A DNA stretch of 64,000 bases from an uncultured Clostridia bacterium (GCA_947627565.1 CANQWO010000001.1:62001-126000), one strand, 5' to 3'. Positions 9,773 through 18,715 are shown, counted from the stretch's first letter. Translations and numbers: made by a program. Notes: generated from the sequence alone by a model not told the origin.

Positions 9773-10315
9773 ATGACGTTCGGAGAAAAATTGGCGGAAG
9801 CCCGCAGGGAAAAGGGTCTGTCGCAAGAAGAGCTCGCAAGGCAAATTTTTGTAACGAGACAGGCGGTGTCGCGTTGGGAAAACAACACCGCACAGCCGTC
9901 GCTCGAGATGCTCGCCGTTTTATGCGGCCTATTGGAAAAATCCCCCGACTTTTTCATCGAGGGCAAGGGACGGCCGCCGCGCGACTATCAGACGCTGGCG
10001 CGCAGTGAAAAGCGATCGCTGTGGGAGGAATGGCGCCCGAACGACGGGCATTACGGGCTCAAATGCTGTTTCTTGCAAATCATGCTCTGCGTCGGGATCT
10101 TTTTGCTGACGCTGACGGTCTGCAATTGTTATATCACGAAATTGTGGGATTTCGGCGAAGCGGGCAAACTGTCTCTGCTGCTCGGCGCCGCATTGTGGAT
10201 CCTCTGCGCGGCGGGGCTTTTCATACTCCATTCGCTCCGCACCTCGGAGCGCTATAATTTGTGGCTGATGAAGACGCATGCGATCGTGCGCACCAATAAA
10301 TTTTATTCCGTATAG
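9773..10315 (+). CDS. XRE-family HTH regulator with C-terminal membrane segments
   Basis: A 180-residue protein. Residues 4-58 are an XRE helix-turn-helix (GLSQEELARQIFVTRQAVSR), followed by a charged linker and two hydrophobic helices (about 97-122 and 133-158). Membrane-tethered XRE regulators of this layout are common beside ABC transporters and stress genes in Clostridia. The start at 9773 is chosen for AAGGAGG with ideal spacing; upstream in-frame starts exist. The regulated target is not evident; the gene stands alone between EFR1 and an AT-rich patch. Confidence 0.8.
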   Translation: MTFGEKLAEARREKGLSQEELARQIFVTRQAVSRWENNTAQPSLEMLAVLCGLLEKSPDFFIEGKGRPPRDYQTLARSEKRSLWEEWRPNDGHYGLKCCFLQIMLCVGIFLLTLTVCNCYITKLWDFGEAGKLSLLLGAALWILCAAGLFILHSLRTSERYNLWLMKTHAIVRTNKFYSV

Positions 10316-10509
10316 GAATATGCAAATGCGGTTTTTCTATGCCTATTTTATTTAAGGACAAGCGATTTGAATTTTCAAATAGTAGATATGCCAAAGACCA
10401 AATGCCAATTCAATATGCGCCGTGTTGTCGAGATTTCCAAATTCTTCAATCGCAGGGCTTGTTATATATTAAGAGTCGGCATTATAGTTCTGATAAATAT
10501 GATATATCA

Positions 10510-10767
10510 AAAGCAATTCGCCTTCTTCCACTGTAAGCTCCATACGCCGTGGCTTGGTTTTTTCATACCACGCCCGCCTATCGGGGGCGCCGCTATGGGA
10601 AAATCTTCATCGACCATGCCTGTCGAGCCGCCAAAGAAATGGGTTATCATAAAATCTATATCGCAACTGACCATATAAATTTATATGAAAAATACGGCTT
10701 TCCCTATCTCGAAAACCGCGTTGACATTCATGGCACAGACAGCCGTGTCTATGGAAGAAGTTTGTAA
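10510..10767 (+). pseudogene. GNAT acetyltransferase remnant with frameshift
   Basis: The conserved C-terminal part of a GNAT N-acetyltransferase is readable, but in two frames. One frame gives HTPWLGFF (10541-10564); the next gives TTPAYRGRRYGK (the acetyl-CoA loop) then AKEMGYHKIYIATDHINLYEKYGF through to a stop at 10765-10767. The switch falls in a run of six T (10558-10563). The N-terminal half of the enzyme is missing or unrecognisable in 10316-10540. The area is AT-rich compared with its neighbours. A single-base sequencing error could explain the shift but not the missing N-terminus. Confidence 0.65.
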
Positions 10768-10808
10768 AATATGATAATTAAAAAACAAGAATTTACGGAG
10801 GCATTATT

Positions 10809-11177
10809 ATGAGTAAGGTTTATGACTTTATAAAAGATTGCGAATGTTTTTATATAGCAACAATTAACAATGAATTTCCTGCTGTAAGACCGTTTGGAGC
10901 TATTATGGAAGTGGATGAAAACCTCTATATTGCTACACACGACGGCAATGAAGCGCACAAGCAGCTACGCACCAACGGACATATACAAATTATTGCAAAA
11001 AAGAGAGATACAAGAGAATGGTTGCGTATTACGGGTTTTGCGGAAGAATGCAACGATATAGAATTAAAAAGACGATTTATGGAAGAATGCCCCGTTCTTA
11101 TAAAGCACTACGGTAAGGCAACTTCAAAACATTACTTGCTGTTTAAGATAACTGCAAGCAAAGTTGAATTTAAGTAA
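10809..11177 (+). CDS. Pyridoxamine 5'-phosphate oxidase-like FMN-binding protein
   Basis: A 122-residue split-barrel protein of the small PNPOx-like family: FYIATINNEFPAVRPFG near the start, then YIATHDGNEAHKQLRTNGHIQIIAKK, the FMN/substrate edge. The true vitamin B6 enzyme is longer, so a general FMN-dependent reductase or nitroimidazole-resistance-type role is more likely. It has a clear GGAGG and is AT-rich (many AAA, ATA and TTT codons) in a GC-rich genome, suggesting transfer together with the acetyltransferase remnant just upstream. Confidence 0.82.
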   Translation: MSKVYDFIKDCECFYIATINNEFPAVRPFGAIMEVDENLYIATHDGNEAHKQLRTNGHIQIIAKKRDTREWLRITGFAEECNDIELKRRFMEECPVLIKHYGKATSKHYLLFKITASKVEFK

Positions 11178-11240
11178 ATTTCAATTTAGCGGAGATTACA
11201 AAGAAAGAGAGGGCGTTATAGTCCTCGCTTTTCAAGTATA

Positions 11241-11276
11241 AAAAAACAACCTAACCCGAACGGTTCGAGTTAGGTT
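11241..11276 (-). terminator. Terminator of tRNA-Arg
   Basis: Minus-strand 13-bp stem (AACCTAACTCGAA/TTCGGGTTAGGTT, near-perfect) followed by GTTTTTT, just after the tRNA CCA end. Confidence 0.85.
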
Positions 11277-11281
11277 GGAGT

Positions 11282-11358
<77 letters not shown>

Positions 11359-11413
11359 ATAAATTCGGCACCCCGCCGGCCCGGCCGTGCGGCCGCCTCC
11401 GGAATGCTCTGTT

Positions 11414-11442
11414 ATTATATCCCAATGCGGAATGTTTGTCAA
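11414..11442 (-). promoter_or_regulatory. Consensus promoter of tRNA-Arg
   Basis: Minus-strand TTGACA (11442-11437), 17-nt spacer, TATAAT (11419-11414). A GC-rich discriminator region follows, as expected for stringently controlled stable RNA genes. Confidence 0.85.
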
Positions 11443-11577
11443 TTGATTTTTGCCTCGGAAATAAAAAATTCTTGGGAAATTCCGCCGCGGGAAAGAGAAC
11501 CTTTCATGCCCGGGATCGGCCGCAGACGGTATAAAACGCGCGCGGCCGCACAGACTATCCGTATGGAGGTAAGCCAA

Positions 11578-11742
11578 ATGGAAAAATTCAGATCGGGTGA
11601 GATCGTGCCGATGTCCTGCAACTACAAGGCCTACGACAAGAACGGACAGAGCCACGACAACGAAAAGACCTATCTCGAAAAAGGGACCACGTTCCCTCCC
11701 CTGCAGCACGAAGGCGGCTACTGGGTCATGGACCACAACTGA
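11578..11742 (+). CDS. Small YjzC-like protein
   Basis: A 54-residue hydrophilic protein: EKFRSGEIVP at the start and TYLEKGTTFPPLQHEGGYWVMDHN at the end. The 'sG..vp.sG.Y...' plus 'L.kG..fPp....g.yW' pattern resembles the small YjzC-like family of Bacillota, whose function is unknown. GGAGG lies 8 bases before the ATG, and a terminator hairpin follows at 11749-11784. It is transcribed divergently from tRNA-Arg. Confidence 0.6.
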   Translation: MEKFRSGEIVPMSCNYKAYDKNGQSHDNEKTYLEKGTTFPPLQHEGGYWVMDHN

Positions 11743-11748
11743 TCATCC

Positions 11749-11784
11749 AAAAAAGGCGTTTTCCGGTTCGGGAAACGCTTTTTT
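11749..11784 (+). terminator. Terminator after the YjzC-like gene
   Basis: AAAAAAGGCGTTTTCC...GGGAAACGCTTTTTT: nine-pair stem with flanking A and T runs, usable on either strand. Confidence 0.75.
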
Positions 11785-11849
11785 GCAGGCAAACCGACGT
11801 CCGCGGAGAAAATTTTTGCAAAGGATCGGATAAAACATTTCGAAATGCA

Positions 11850-11878
11850 TTGACAAAGGGAAAGATTTTTGTTACAAT
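11850..11878 (+). promoter_or_regulatory. Promoter of tRNA-Ala
   Basis: TTGACA (11850-11855), 17-nt spacer, TACAAT (11873-11878), 46 bp before the mature 5' end. Confidence 0.8.
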
Positions 11879-11924
11879 GAATCCCGTAGTTTGCACGGGA
11901 CGCCATGCCCGCACAGCGCAATAT

Positions 11925-12000
<76 letters not shown>

Positions 12001-12090
12001 AATTAAAATGATCCGAACACAACAAGGGCGATCATCCCCCGCGATTGGTTCGGATTATTTTATATCCCGAGCATATTTTGAGGTCGGAAC

Positions 12091-14709
12091 ATGGTTGAAG
12101 TCAAAAATATCACGAAAATTTACGGGCGCGGGAAAAAGAAAGTCGTCGCGCTCGACGACGTCTCCTTCGTCCTACCCGACAGCGGAATGATCTTCATCGT
12201 CGGCAAGAGCGGCTGCGGCAAGTCCACTCTTCTCAATATGATCGGCGGGTGCGATAAGCTCACCGCGGGAGATATCGTCATGGACGGCAACAAGTTTTCC
12301 GCCTTCCGCGAACGCGATTACGATCATTTCCGCAACGACCATGTCGGCTTCATTTTTCAGGATTACTGTCTGCTCGAGGGGCTGACGGTGGAGCAAAACG
12401 TGTCGCTTGCCCTCGAACTCAAAGGCGAGCGCGACGACGCGGCGGTGAGGGACGCGCTCTCGAAGGTCGGGCTGTCCGACTGTCTCACCCGTCATCCCGA
12501 CGAGCTCTCGGGCGGGCAGAAACAGCGCGTCGCCATCGCGCGCACGCTCGTCAAAAACCCCAAGCTCATTCTCGCGGACGAGCCCACGGGCAATCTCGAC
12601 GAAAAATCCACCCGCATCATTCTCGACATCCTCAAGGAGATGTCCCGAAGCGCCCTCGTCGTCATCGTGTCGCACAACCGTCCCGACGCGGAGCGGTACG
12701 CGGACAGGATCCTCACCCTCTCGGCGGGCAAGATCGTCGGCGACATCACGCGCAACCCAAATGCCGAGGACATCGCCTTCGACGGGCACGACATCATCGT
12801 GCAGAAGGGAACGGTATTCACGGAGGCGCAGATCGACAGCATCAACGAAAAAATTTCTTCGGGGGCGCGCCTCAGACAGACGGATACGAAGTTCCTGCCC
12901 ACCGTTCCGCCCGAACCGACGGGAAAAACCCGAGAATTTTCGGCGCACGGGTTGAGTTTTCGGGGGCGGAAGGCCATCTTCAAGCTGTTTTCCAAAAAGC
13001 GGGCGTTGGGAATGGTGTTCTCCGCGCTCTTGGCCGTATTTCTGTTTATCGTGCTCGGCGTCTGCCAATTCTTCACGCAGTTCGACGCAGGGAAGGAGAC
13101 TGCGCGCATTATGCAGTCGCAAAACGGTATGGTGCTTGCCATGCGCAAGGGGCATGTCAATGAGGACGATCCCACGAAGACGCTCGATACTTCGCGGCTT
13201 CTGCGCGTCTCCGAGGCGGAGGTCGCCGCCTTCCGCGATGCGGGCTACAAGGGCAACATCTATCCCCTCTATAATGTCGCCGTGATCACGGATGCGCAGA
13301 GCGCAGGCTGGCAGCTTCAGGGGTACCGTCCCACTCCCGACAGCACCAATTACGGCGCATTCTTTTGCTGTACGGGGCTGGGCGTGTTGCAGGTGACCGA
13401 GGAATATCTTGCCGCGCTTTACGGAAAAGACGGCAAGCTCAACGTGCTCTCGGGCGAGATCGCCGCGGAGGGAGACGGCGTCATCGTCACCGACTACTTC
13501 GCCGACAGCCTGCTCATTTACGACACTGCGCTGCGCATCACGCTTGCGGAGACTGCGGCGGGCGAGGACCCCTATAAAAATATCACGGGCGGACAGATGC
13601 TCTATGACCGTTACCGCGTGGCCGCCGTCATCGAAACGGGATATGCGGAGCGGTATGCGCCCCTTCTGGAGGCGCGGGACAGCGGGAAAAATCTCGTGGA
13701 GACGGTGGGCGACCTCGCCATAAGGTTCTATGAGGAACTCAACGACAGCCTGAATCTCGCCTACACCGTCAACCCCGATTTCATGGCGGCATATAACGAG
13801 GACGGCGGACGCTCCCATGCCTACTTCGGCGGAGGAAACATCGAAGCGGACGGGAAGACGCTCGCGCTCTCGACGATGTATGCCCATTGCGACAATAATT
13901 TGAAGGAAGGCGAGATCTTGCTCAACCAGACCGTCTACTGCGAACTCGTCGGCAAAAATGCGACGGACATTGACTGGGAGAGCGTCAAGGGCAAGAAGAT
14001 CAAGCTGAGCCTCGGCGATCTGTATTCGGACACCCCCTTCTTCGAGCAGGAACTCACCATCGCACGCGTATATACCACCCCCGGAAGCGGAAACGCCTTC
14101 TACATGGCGCCCGGGACATTCAAGGAGCTCCTCTCCCACTCCACCTATGCCTATGCGCTGTATTTCGACAATGTGGAGAGCGCGATCGACGTCTATGACG
14201 CGGGGACGGAGATGGGCTACACCGTACAGTCTCCCCTCTTCTCGGCGATGTATACCGTGTCGGGCGCGGCAAACGTCTTCGTGGACCTCTTCGAGATCAT
14301 CATCTGGGTGATGTATGCGCTCGTCGGGCTCACCCTCGTGGGCTTCGCGGCGGGAAGCGTGAAAAAGTGCATCTATGAGATCGGCGTCCTCCGGGCGATG
14401 GGCGGAAAGAACGGCGACCTCGTGCTTCTCTTTGTACTGCAAATGATCTTAATGAGCGTCGCCGTCTGCCTGCTGGCGGGGCTCGGACTGTGGCTCGGGG
14501 CAGATATCTCAAACGCGGCGCTCGCGGAGGGATTCGCCGCCGTGACGAAGAACGCCGCCATGCGCGAAATACACTTTGTCGCATATTCGTGGACGACCGT
14601 GCTGTTCGACGCGGGCATCGTGTTCGGGCTCACCGTGCTCTGCGCCGTGGTGCCCCTCCTGCTCCTCCGCCGCATCAAGCCGCGCGAGATCATCCGCGCG
14701 AAGGAATGA
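12091..14709 (+). CDS. MacB/FtsX-type ABC transporter, ATPase fused to permease
   Basis: An 872-residue single-chain half-transporter. The ATPase (1-225) has Walker A GKSGCGKST (38-46), signature LSGGQKQR and Walker B LILADEPTGNLD. A linker leads to the first membrane helix (about 310-333), a large extracytoplasmic domain (about 335-735) and three C-terminal FtsX helices (about 740-868) ending in LRRIKPREIIRAKE. Such mechanotransmission systems export or release peptides and lipoproteins, or act in antimicrobial-peptide resistance; the substrate is unknown. ATG at 12091 with GAGGT upstream; terminator at 14744-14775. Confidence 0.9.
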   Translation: MVEVKNITKIYGRGKKKVVALDDVSFVLPDSGMIFIVGKSGCGKSTLLNMIGGCDKLTAGDIVMDGNKFSAFRERDYDHFRNDHVGFIFQDYCLLEGLTVEQNVSLALELKGERDDAAVRDALSKVGLSDCLTRHPDELSGGQKQRVAIARTLVKNPKLILADEPTGNLDEKSTRIILDILKEMSRSALVVIVSHNRPDAERYADRILTLSAGKIVGDITRNPNAEDIAFDGHDIIVQKGTVFTEAQIDSINEKISSGARLRQTDTKFLPTVPPEPTGKTREFSAHGLSFRGRKAIFKLFSKKRALGMVFSALLAVFLFIVLGVCQFFTQFDAGKETARIMQSQNGMVLAMRKGHVNEDDPTKTLDTSRLLRVSEAEVAAFRDAGYKGNIYPLYNVAVITDAQSAGWQLQGYRPTPDSTNYGAFFCCTGLGVLQVTEEYLAALYGKDGKLNVLSGEIAAEGDGVIVTDYFADSLLIYDTALRITLAETAAGEDPYKNITGGQMLYDRYRVAAVIETGYAERYAPLLEARDSGKNLVETVGDLAIRFYEELNDSLNLAYTVNPDFMAAYNEDGGRSHAYFGGGNIEADGKTLALSTMYAHCDNNLKEGEILLNQTVYCELVGKNATDIDWESVKGKKIKLSLGDLYSDTPFFEQELTIARVYTTPGSGNAFYMAPGTFKELLSHSTYAYALYFDNVESAIDVYDAGTEMGYTVQSPLFSAMYTVSGAANVFVDLFEIIIWVMYALVGLTLVGFAAGSVKKCIYEIGVLRAMGGKNGDLVLLFVLQMILMSVAVCLLAGLGLWLGADISNAALAEGFAAVTKNAAMREIHFVAYSWTTVLFDAGIVFGLTVLCAVVPLLLLRRIKPREIIRAKE

Positions 14710-14743
14710 CAGACCCGAAACCGTGCGATATTTTGAAGTTTTG

Positions 14744-14775
14744 AAGTGCCCGCCGACAGGCGGGCACTTTCTTTT
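14744..14775 (+). terminator. Terminator after the ABC-FtsX gene
   Basis: 11-bp perfect stem AAGTGCCCGCC/GGCGGGCACTT with GACA loop, followed by a T-rich tail. Confidence 0.85.
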
Positions 14776-14799
14776 CTTTCGAAAAAACTTTTGCGCCCC

Positions 14800-14829
14800 T
14801 TGACAAAAAGTTCGTCATCGTGTTATACT
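14800..14829 (+). promoter_or_regulatory. Promoter of the structured RNA candidate
   Basis: TTGACA (14800-14805), 18-nt spacer, TATACT (14824-14829). The expected start falls at about 14836, exactly the first base of the outer helix of the RNA. Confidence 0.7.
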
Positions 14830-14835
14830 GATATT

Positions 14836-15046
14836 GCCAAACAATTCTTATCCATTTGCGAGTGCGGCTTTTTATGCTCCTATAAAGGCGTATAATTTTT
14901 GGCATATGCAAAATAATGGATTCAGCAAAAATGCGAACTCCACTTATTTTGCATGTGCGATTCGTACTCTGAATAAGCATTGTTTGGCGACGATCGGAGT
15001 TTGCGTTTTTCGTGCGTTGGCTTCGGTCAGCGCACTTTTTATTTTT
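14836..15046 (+). ncRNA. Candidate structured RNA, about 210 nt, with own terminator
   Basis: Hand folding gives P1, an outer helix between 14836-14853 and 14971-14988 (16 of 18 paired); P2, 14860-14866 with 14963-14969 (7 bp); P3, a 6-bp hairpin 14867-14872/14884-14889; and P4, a 15-bp uninterrupted helix 14902-14916/14944-14958, extended by TGGA/TCCA and TTC/GAA. Then comes a terminator (15012-15046). P1 begins at the predicted +1. I do not recognise a riboswitch consensus, tmRNA, SRP or T-box. A 6S-like RNA is possible, but the branched core does not fit well. It could act on its own or as a leader attenuating the gene at 15059. Confidence 0.6.
15012..15046 (+). terminator. Strong terminator between the structured RNA and the next gene
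   Basis: 10-bp stem GTGCGTTGGC/GTCAGCGCAC closed by a TTCG tetraloop, followed by TTTTTATTTTT. The RBS AAGGAG of the next gene starts right after the T run. Confidence 0.85.
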
Positions 15047-15058
15047 AAGGAGAAAAAA

Positions 15059-15793
15059 ATGGACCTGTTTCTTTTAGCGAGCAGCGTCTCGTCACGCAAG
15101 TCTACCATTGCTTTGGTGACCGTCTTGACCATTTCCGTCGTGTCTTGGTTAGTCGTTTTCATCATGGTAATCGGAATCGCGACGCAGTCTTTAACCGAAA
15201 ATAAGGGCAAACTTACCAAGAGGCAACGATTGCAAAAACAGGCCGAGGAAGAACTCTTGGCGAAGAATATCGAGTATCTTCGCGATTTTTTTCAAATGTT
15301 CCGCAATTATCTGAGGGCGAAGTATTTGCAGAGCGATGAGGCGTGCGTCACCTTTTTGAGACATTATTTAAGGCAGAGCGCGATGCTCCAAACGCCGATG
15401 GATTCGCCATACCGATTGATTTCGCGGTCCGACGATTTCATCGTCATCTGCAATGAGAAGACGGGAATGATCTTCGGCCATGCGGCCTCGGCACTGGCGG
15501 CAGTGCCCGCTTGCACATTTGAGGAATTTTTGGCATATGCAGTTCCGGAAATCGCCGCCAAACATCCGGAACTTGCGGGCGGCAAGACAATGGAGGAGTT
15601 GAGAATATCGGAGGACGAAACGGACGGCGGCAAGGCAAATTTTTATGTCATCGCCCCCCTCTCCGAACTTCTCTATTACAATAAACAAACGGAACTGCAT
15701 TTTGATAAAAACAGCACGATCCCCTCTCCCCTGAAGTGCATCGGAGAGCAAGCGGAGCGCTTGCAGACAATATTCCCCGAAAAAAGGAGATGA
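15059..15793 (+). CDS. Uncharacterised single-pass membrane protein
   Basis: A 244-residue protein I cannot assign. One long hydrophobic helix (about 17-43) is followed by a charged, probably coiled stretch (KLTKRQRLQKQAEEELL, 49-70) and a globular domain (about 80-240) with mixed alpha/beta character and an acidic segment near 185. No catalytic motif is seen. The ATG at 15059 has AAGGAG six bases upstream, and it lies 13 bases after a strong terminator, so its expression may depend on read-through from the structured RNA. It sits between two FtsX-type ABC systems, hinting at an envelope role (inference). Confidence 0.65.
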   Translation: MDLFLLASSVSSRKSTIALVTVLTISVVSWLVVFIMVIGIATQSLTENKGKLTKRQRLQKQAEEELLAKNIEYLRDFFQMFRNYLRAKYLQSDEACVTFLRHYLRQSAMLQTPMDSPYRLISRSDDFIVICNEKTGMIFGHAASALAAVPACTFEEFLAYAVPEIAAKHPELAGGKTMEELRISEDETDGGKANFYVIAPLSELLYYNKQTELHFDKNSTIPSPLKCIGEQAERLQTIFPEKRR

Positions 15794-15840
15794 GTCGGGG
15801 CCGATCGATACGATTTCACAATGTTTTCACGGGAAGCGCT

Positions 15841-15868
15841 TTGCTTTTGTACCGCAATATGATATAAT
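15841..15868 (+). promoter_or_regulatory. Promoter of the second ABC operon
   Basis: TTGCTT (15841-15846), 16-nt spacer, TATAAT (15863-15868). The resulting leader is only about 20 nt and has no clear Shine-Dalgarno sequence. Confidence 0.55.
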
Positions 15869-15895
15869 AGCAGTATCCTGTTTTTGCGGTGCATT

Positions 15896-16597
15896 ATGAG
15901 CTTTTTGACTCTCGAAAACGTGAATAAAACCTACCACATCGGCACAATTGCCGTAGAGGCGCTGCACAACGTCTCGTTCTCGCTCGAGGACGGGGAATTT
16001 GTCGTGGTGCTCGGTTCGAGCGGCGCGGGAAAAACCACCCTCCTCAATCTGCTCGGCGGGATGGACAGCGCGACTTCCGGCACCATCGTGCTCGACGGGA
16101 AAGACGTCACCGCGCTCAGCCGCAAGGGGCTCACCGAATACCGCAGAAACGACGTCGGGTTCGTCTTTCAGTTCTACAACCTGATGCCCAACCTCACCGC
16201 CCTCGAAAACGTGGAGATCGCCGTGGAGATCTGCAAGAATGCCCTCGACCCCGCCACCGTCTTGACGGAAGTCGGGCTCGGGGAGCGGCTCATGAATTTC
16301 CCCTCTCAGCTTTCGGGCGGAGAACAGCAGCGCGTCTCCATCGCCCGCGCCATGGCCAAAAATCCCAAGCTCCTGCTCTGCGACGAGCCGACGGGCGCGC
16401 TGGACGATACGACGGGCAAAAAAATCTTAAAACTCCTCTATGACGTCGCCAAAAAGAGCGGAAAATTGGTCATCGTCGTGACGCATAATGCCGCGCTCAA
16501 GGATATGGCCGACAAAGTCATCCGCATCAGGAGCGGGGAGATCGCGGGCGTCGAGAAAAACGAACACCCCGTCCCCATCGAGGAGATCGAGTGGTGA
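15896..16597 (+). CDS. ABC transporter ATP-binding protein (LolD/MacB type)
   Basis: A 233-residue ATPase with Walker [10 protein letters not shown] (about 40-48), Q-loop at VFQFYNL, signature LSGGEQQR and Walker [13 protein letters not shown], followed by the H-loop in VVTHN. It powers the FtsX permease encoded by the next gene, whose start overlaps its stop (GTGA at 16594-16597). The start at 15896 ([13 protein letters not shown]) aligns with the family; a possible start four codons earlier adds MRCI. The ribosome site is weak and the leader very short. Substrate unknown. Confidence 0.92.
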   Translation: MSFLTLENVNKTYHIGTIAVEALHNVSFSLEDGEFVVVLGSSGAGKTTLLNLLGGMDSATSGTIVLDGKDVTALSRKGLTEYRRNDVGFVFQFYNLMPNLTALENVEIAVEICKNALDPATVLTEVGLGERLMNFPSQLSGGEQQRVSIARAMAKNPKLLLCDEPTGALDDTTGKKILKLLYDVAKKSGKLVIVVTHNAALKDMADKVIRIRSGEIAGVEKNEHPVPIEEIEW

Positions 16598-18552
16598 AGA
16601 CTTATTTCAAAACCTTTCCGCGCATGTTCAAGCGCCACATCACGCGGCTCGTCTCCATCATGCTCATGATCCTCGTGAGCATCGGATTTTCCGCGGGGAT
16701 CGGCATGGCCACCAACAAAATGGAGTATGCCGTCGACGACGTCTATCGCGACGCGAATCTCGCCGACCTCATCGTCAAGAGCACGCGCGAGACGGGATTC
16801 ACCGAGGCGGAACAGGCGGCGCTCACGGAAAAATACGGGGAGGAACACGTTCTGATGGGCTCCTCCATGGAGTTCGAGAAGGGCGCGCTCTCCATCGATA
16901 CCTCCGTTCAATACCCCCTTCTCGGGGACATCGACGTGCACGCCGAGATTGGCTTTCCCAACACCGGAGACGGCGTTTCGAGGGTATACTTCTACGACAT
17001 GCCCCCCTCCGATTTGGTCATCGGGAAACTTGACGTCTTAGAAACCGTCGAAAGGCCGCAGGGGCTCGGCGATGATGTTTACGACGTCTATCTCGAGCGC
17101 AAGACGCCGCAACTCAACCGCCGCTATGCGCTCGGCGACATCTTGACGGCGGACATCAAGTATACCGCAAAGACGCCGTTCGGCGACATTGAAAATTCCG
17201 ATACGAAACAATTTTTTGTGCGGGGATATGTGCAAAATCCCATGCATTTGGCGACACGGAAGGACATTTCACTGCAATTTCAAACGGAAAGCGGCAAACA
17301 GCGGGAATTGGAGAGCGTCTTTTATCTCTTTGAGACGGACCTCTCGCCGCGCATCGGCGACGCCTATATCACGCTCGACCGCGACGAGATGCCGCTTGCG
17401 ATGTCCGAACAATACAAGCACCTCGTCACCAAGGAACAGCAGGCGGTCGAAGCGCTCTTAGACGATGGAGAGGCATACCATGTCCGCGTTCTGACCCTGT
17501 TTGACAACTTTTCGATCGCCTCCTTCCACGAGTTTGCGGGGAAAATCGAGGGGATCGGCTACGTCATGATGGTCGTGTTTTTGGCGGTGACGCTGCTCGT
17601 CGTACTCTCGACGATGACGCGGCTCCTGGAGGAGGAACGCGGGCAGTTGGCCTGTCTCTCCACGCTCGGATATTCCCCCCTCCGCATCCTGCCGAAGTAT
17701 CTGCTCTTCGCCCTTGTGGGCGTCCTGTTCGGCACGCTCGGCGCCTATTTTGCGGGCGAGGGGCTGGCTTATATCATCTATATCAATTTCAGTTGGAACT
17801 TTTCCGTGCCGCCCTACCCCACCCGCGGGACAATGACGTTCTTCCTCATCGTCTCCGCCATCGTCATCGCGGCGACGATGGCCGCGACGTTCTTCGCCGG
17901 GCTCAAAAAGACGCGGGAACGCCCCGCCGAGCAGCTCCGTCCGAGGGCGCCGCGGGCCGGGAAAAAAGTCCTGCTCGAATTGATTCCCGTCCTCTGGAAC
18001 AGGATCTCGTTCAAATATAAGTCGTCGCTGCGCAACGTTCTGCGCTATAAACTGCGCTTTTTCATGACGGTCATTGCCGTCATGTTCTCGACGGCGCTCG
18101 TCCTCGCGGGGCTGGCCGTGCTCGATTGCTGTATTTTCCAGGACATCGGAACCGCCGCGATGATCGGAGTGGGCATCGTGGTCGTATTCTTCGCCGCCAT
18201 GCTCAATTTTGTCGTCATCTACACGCTGACCAATATCAACATCTCCGAACGCAGCCGCGAGCTCGCGACCCTGATGGTGCTCGGATATCATGACAAAGAG
18301 GTGACGGGATACGTCTTCCGCGAAATCTACATCACCTGTTCCATCGGGATCGTTGCAGGGCTGCCGTTTGGGTGCCTCCTGTGCTATTTCATCTTTCAGG
18401 TGATGAAATTCGGCTCCATTCCGGGCATCCATTGGTTCATCTGGGTGTCTACGCCCATCCTTTCCCTCTTCTTCGTGTTCCTCGTGACCGTCATGCTCTC
18501 GCCCAAGATCAAGCGGATCAAGATGAACGATTCCCTGAAAGCGGTAGAATGA
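16591..18552 (+). CDS. FtsX-like ABC permease
   Basis: A 653-residue permease with one N-terminal helix (about 18-38), a large external domain, then two groups of FtsX-type helices (about 325-350, 375-400, 425-450 and 500-520, 535-560, 590-615, 620-645). The core repeats (MMVVFLAVTLLVVLSTM... and NFVVIYTLTNINISERSRELATLMVLGYHDKEV) are diagnostic. GTG starts at 16591 and 16594 are both possible behind AGGAG; the second gives a GTGA overlap with the ATPase stop. The pair forms one transporter; terminator at 18581-18627. Confidence 0.9.
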   Translation: MVKTYFKTFPRMFKRHITRLVSIMLMILVSIGFSAGIGMATNKMEYAVDDVYRDANLADLIVKSTRETGFTEAEQAALTEKYGEEHVLMGSSMEFEKGALSIDTSVQYPLLGDIDVHAEIGFPNTGDGVSRVYFYDMPPSDLVIGKLDVLETVERPQGLGDDVYDVYLERKTPQLNRRYALGDILTADIKYTAKTPFGDIENSDTKQFFVRGYVQNPMHLATRKDISLQFQTESGKQRELESVFYLFETDLSPRIGDAYITLDRDEMPLAMSEQYKHLVTKEQQAVEALLDDGEAYHVRVLTLFDNFSIASFHEFAGKIEGIGYVMMVVFLAVTLLVVLSTMTRLLEEERGQLACLSTLGYSPLRILPKYLLFALVGVLFGTLGAYFAGEGLAYIIYINFSWNFSVPPYPTRGTMTFFLIVSAIVIAATMAATFFAGLKKTRERPAEQLRPRAPRAGKKVLLELIPVLWNRISFKYKSSLRNVLRYKLRFFMTVIAVMFSTALVLAGLAVLDCCIFQDIGTAAMIGVGIVVVFFAAMLNFVVIYTLTNINISERSRELATLMVLGYHDKEVTGYVFREIYITCSIGIVAGLPFGCLLCYFIFQVMKFGSIPGIHWFIWVSTPILSLFFVFLVTVMLSPKIKRIKMNDSLKAVE

Positions 18553-18580
18553 GCGCCGATCAAGCGCCGAATGCGCGGTC

Positions 18581-18627
18581 GCGGCAGAACGTTTTTCAAT
18601 TAAGAAAAACGTTCTGCCGCTTTTTTT
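18581..18627 (+). terminator. Terminator of the ABC operon
   Basis: 16-bp perfect stem GCGGCAGAACGTTTTT and complement, 8-base loop, seven T. Confidence 0.92.
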
Positions 18628-18669
18628 CGGAGATTCTACCTGCATTCGACAAGATTCTACTCACGGTAT

Positions 18670-18698
18670 TTGACTTTTCCCGCCCGCCCTCCTATAAT
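18670..18698 (+). promoter_or_regulatory. Promoter of the HTH regulator at 18716
   Basis: TTGACT (18670-18675), 17-nt spacer, TATAAT (18693-18698). Confidence 0.8.
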
Positions 18699-18715
18699 AT
18701 GGGCGGAGGGAAACG

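Noticed and set aside
10339..10536. 65-codon frame before the acetyltransferase remnant
   Set aside because: No similarity, and composition of decayed DNA; not supported as a gene.
12172..14442. 756-codon minus-strand frame opposite the ABC-FtsX gene
   Set aside because: Antisense shadow; the plus frame has Walker motifs and FtsX helices.
14836..15046. Naming the structured RNA as 6S, tmRNA, SRP RNA or T-box
   Set aside because: No SRP or T-box consensus and no tmRNA tag frame; the branched core does not fit 6S well enough.
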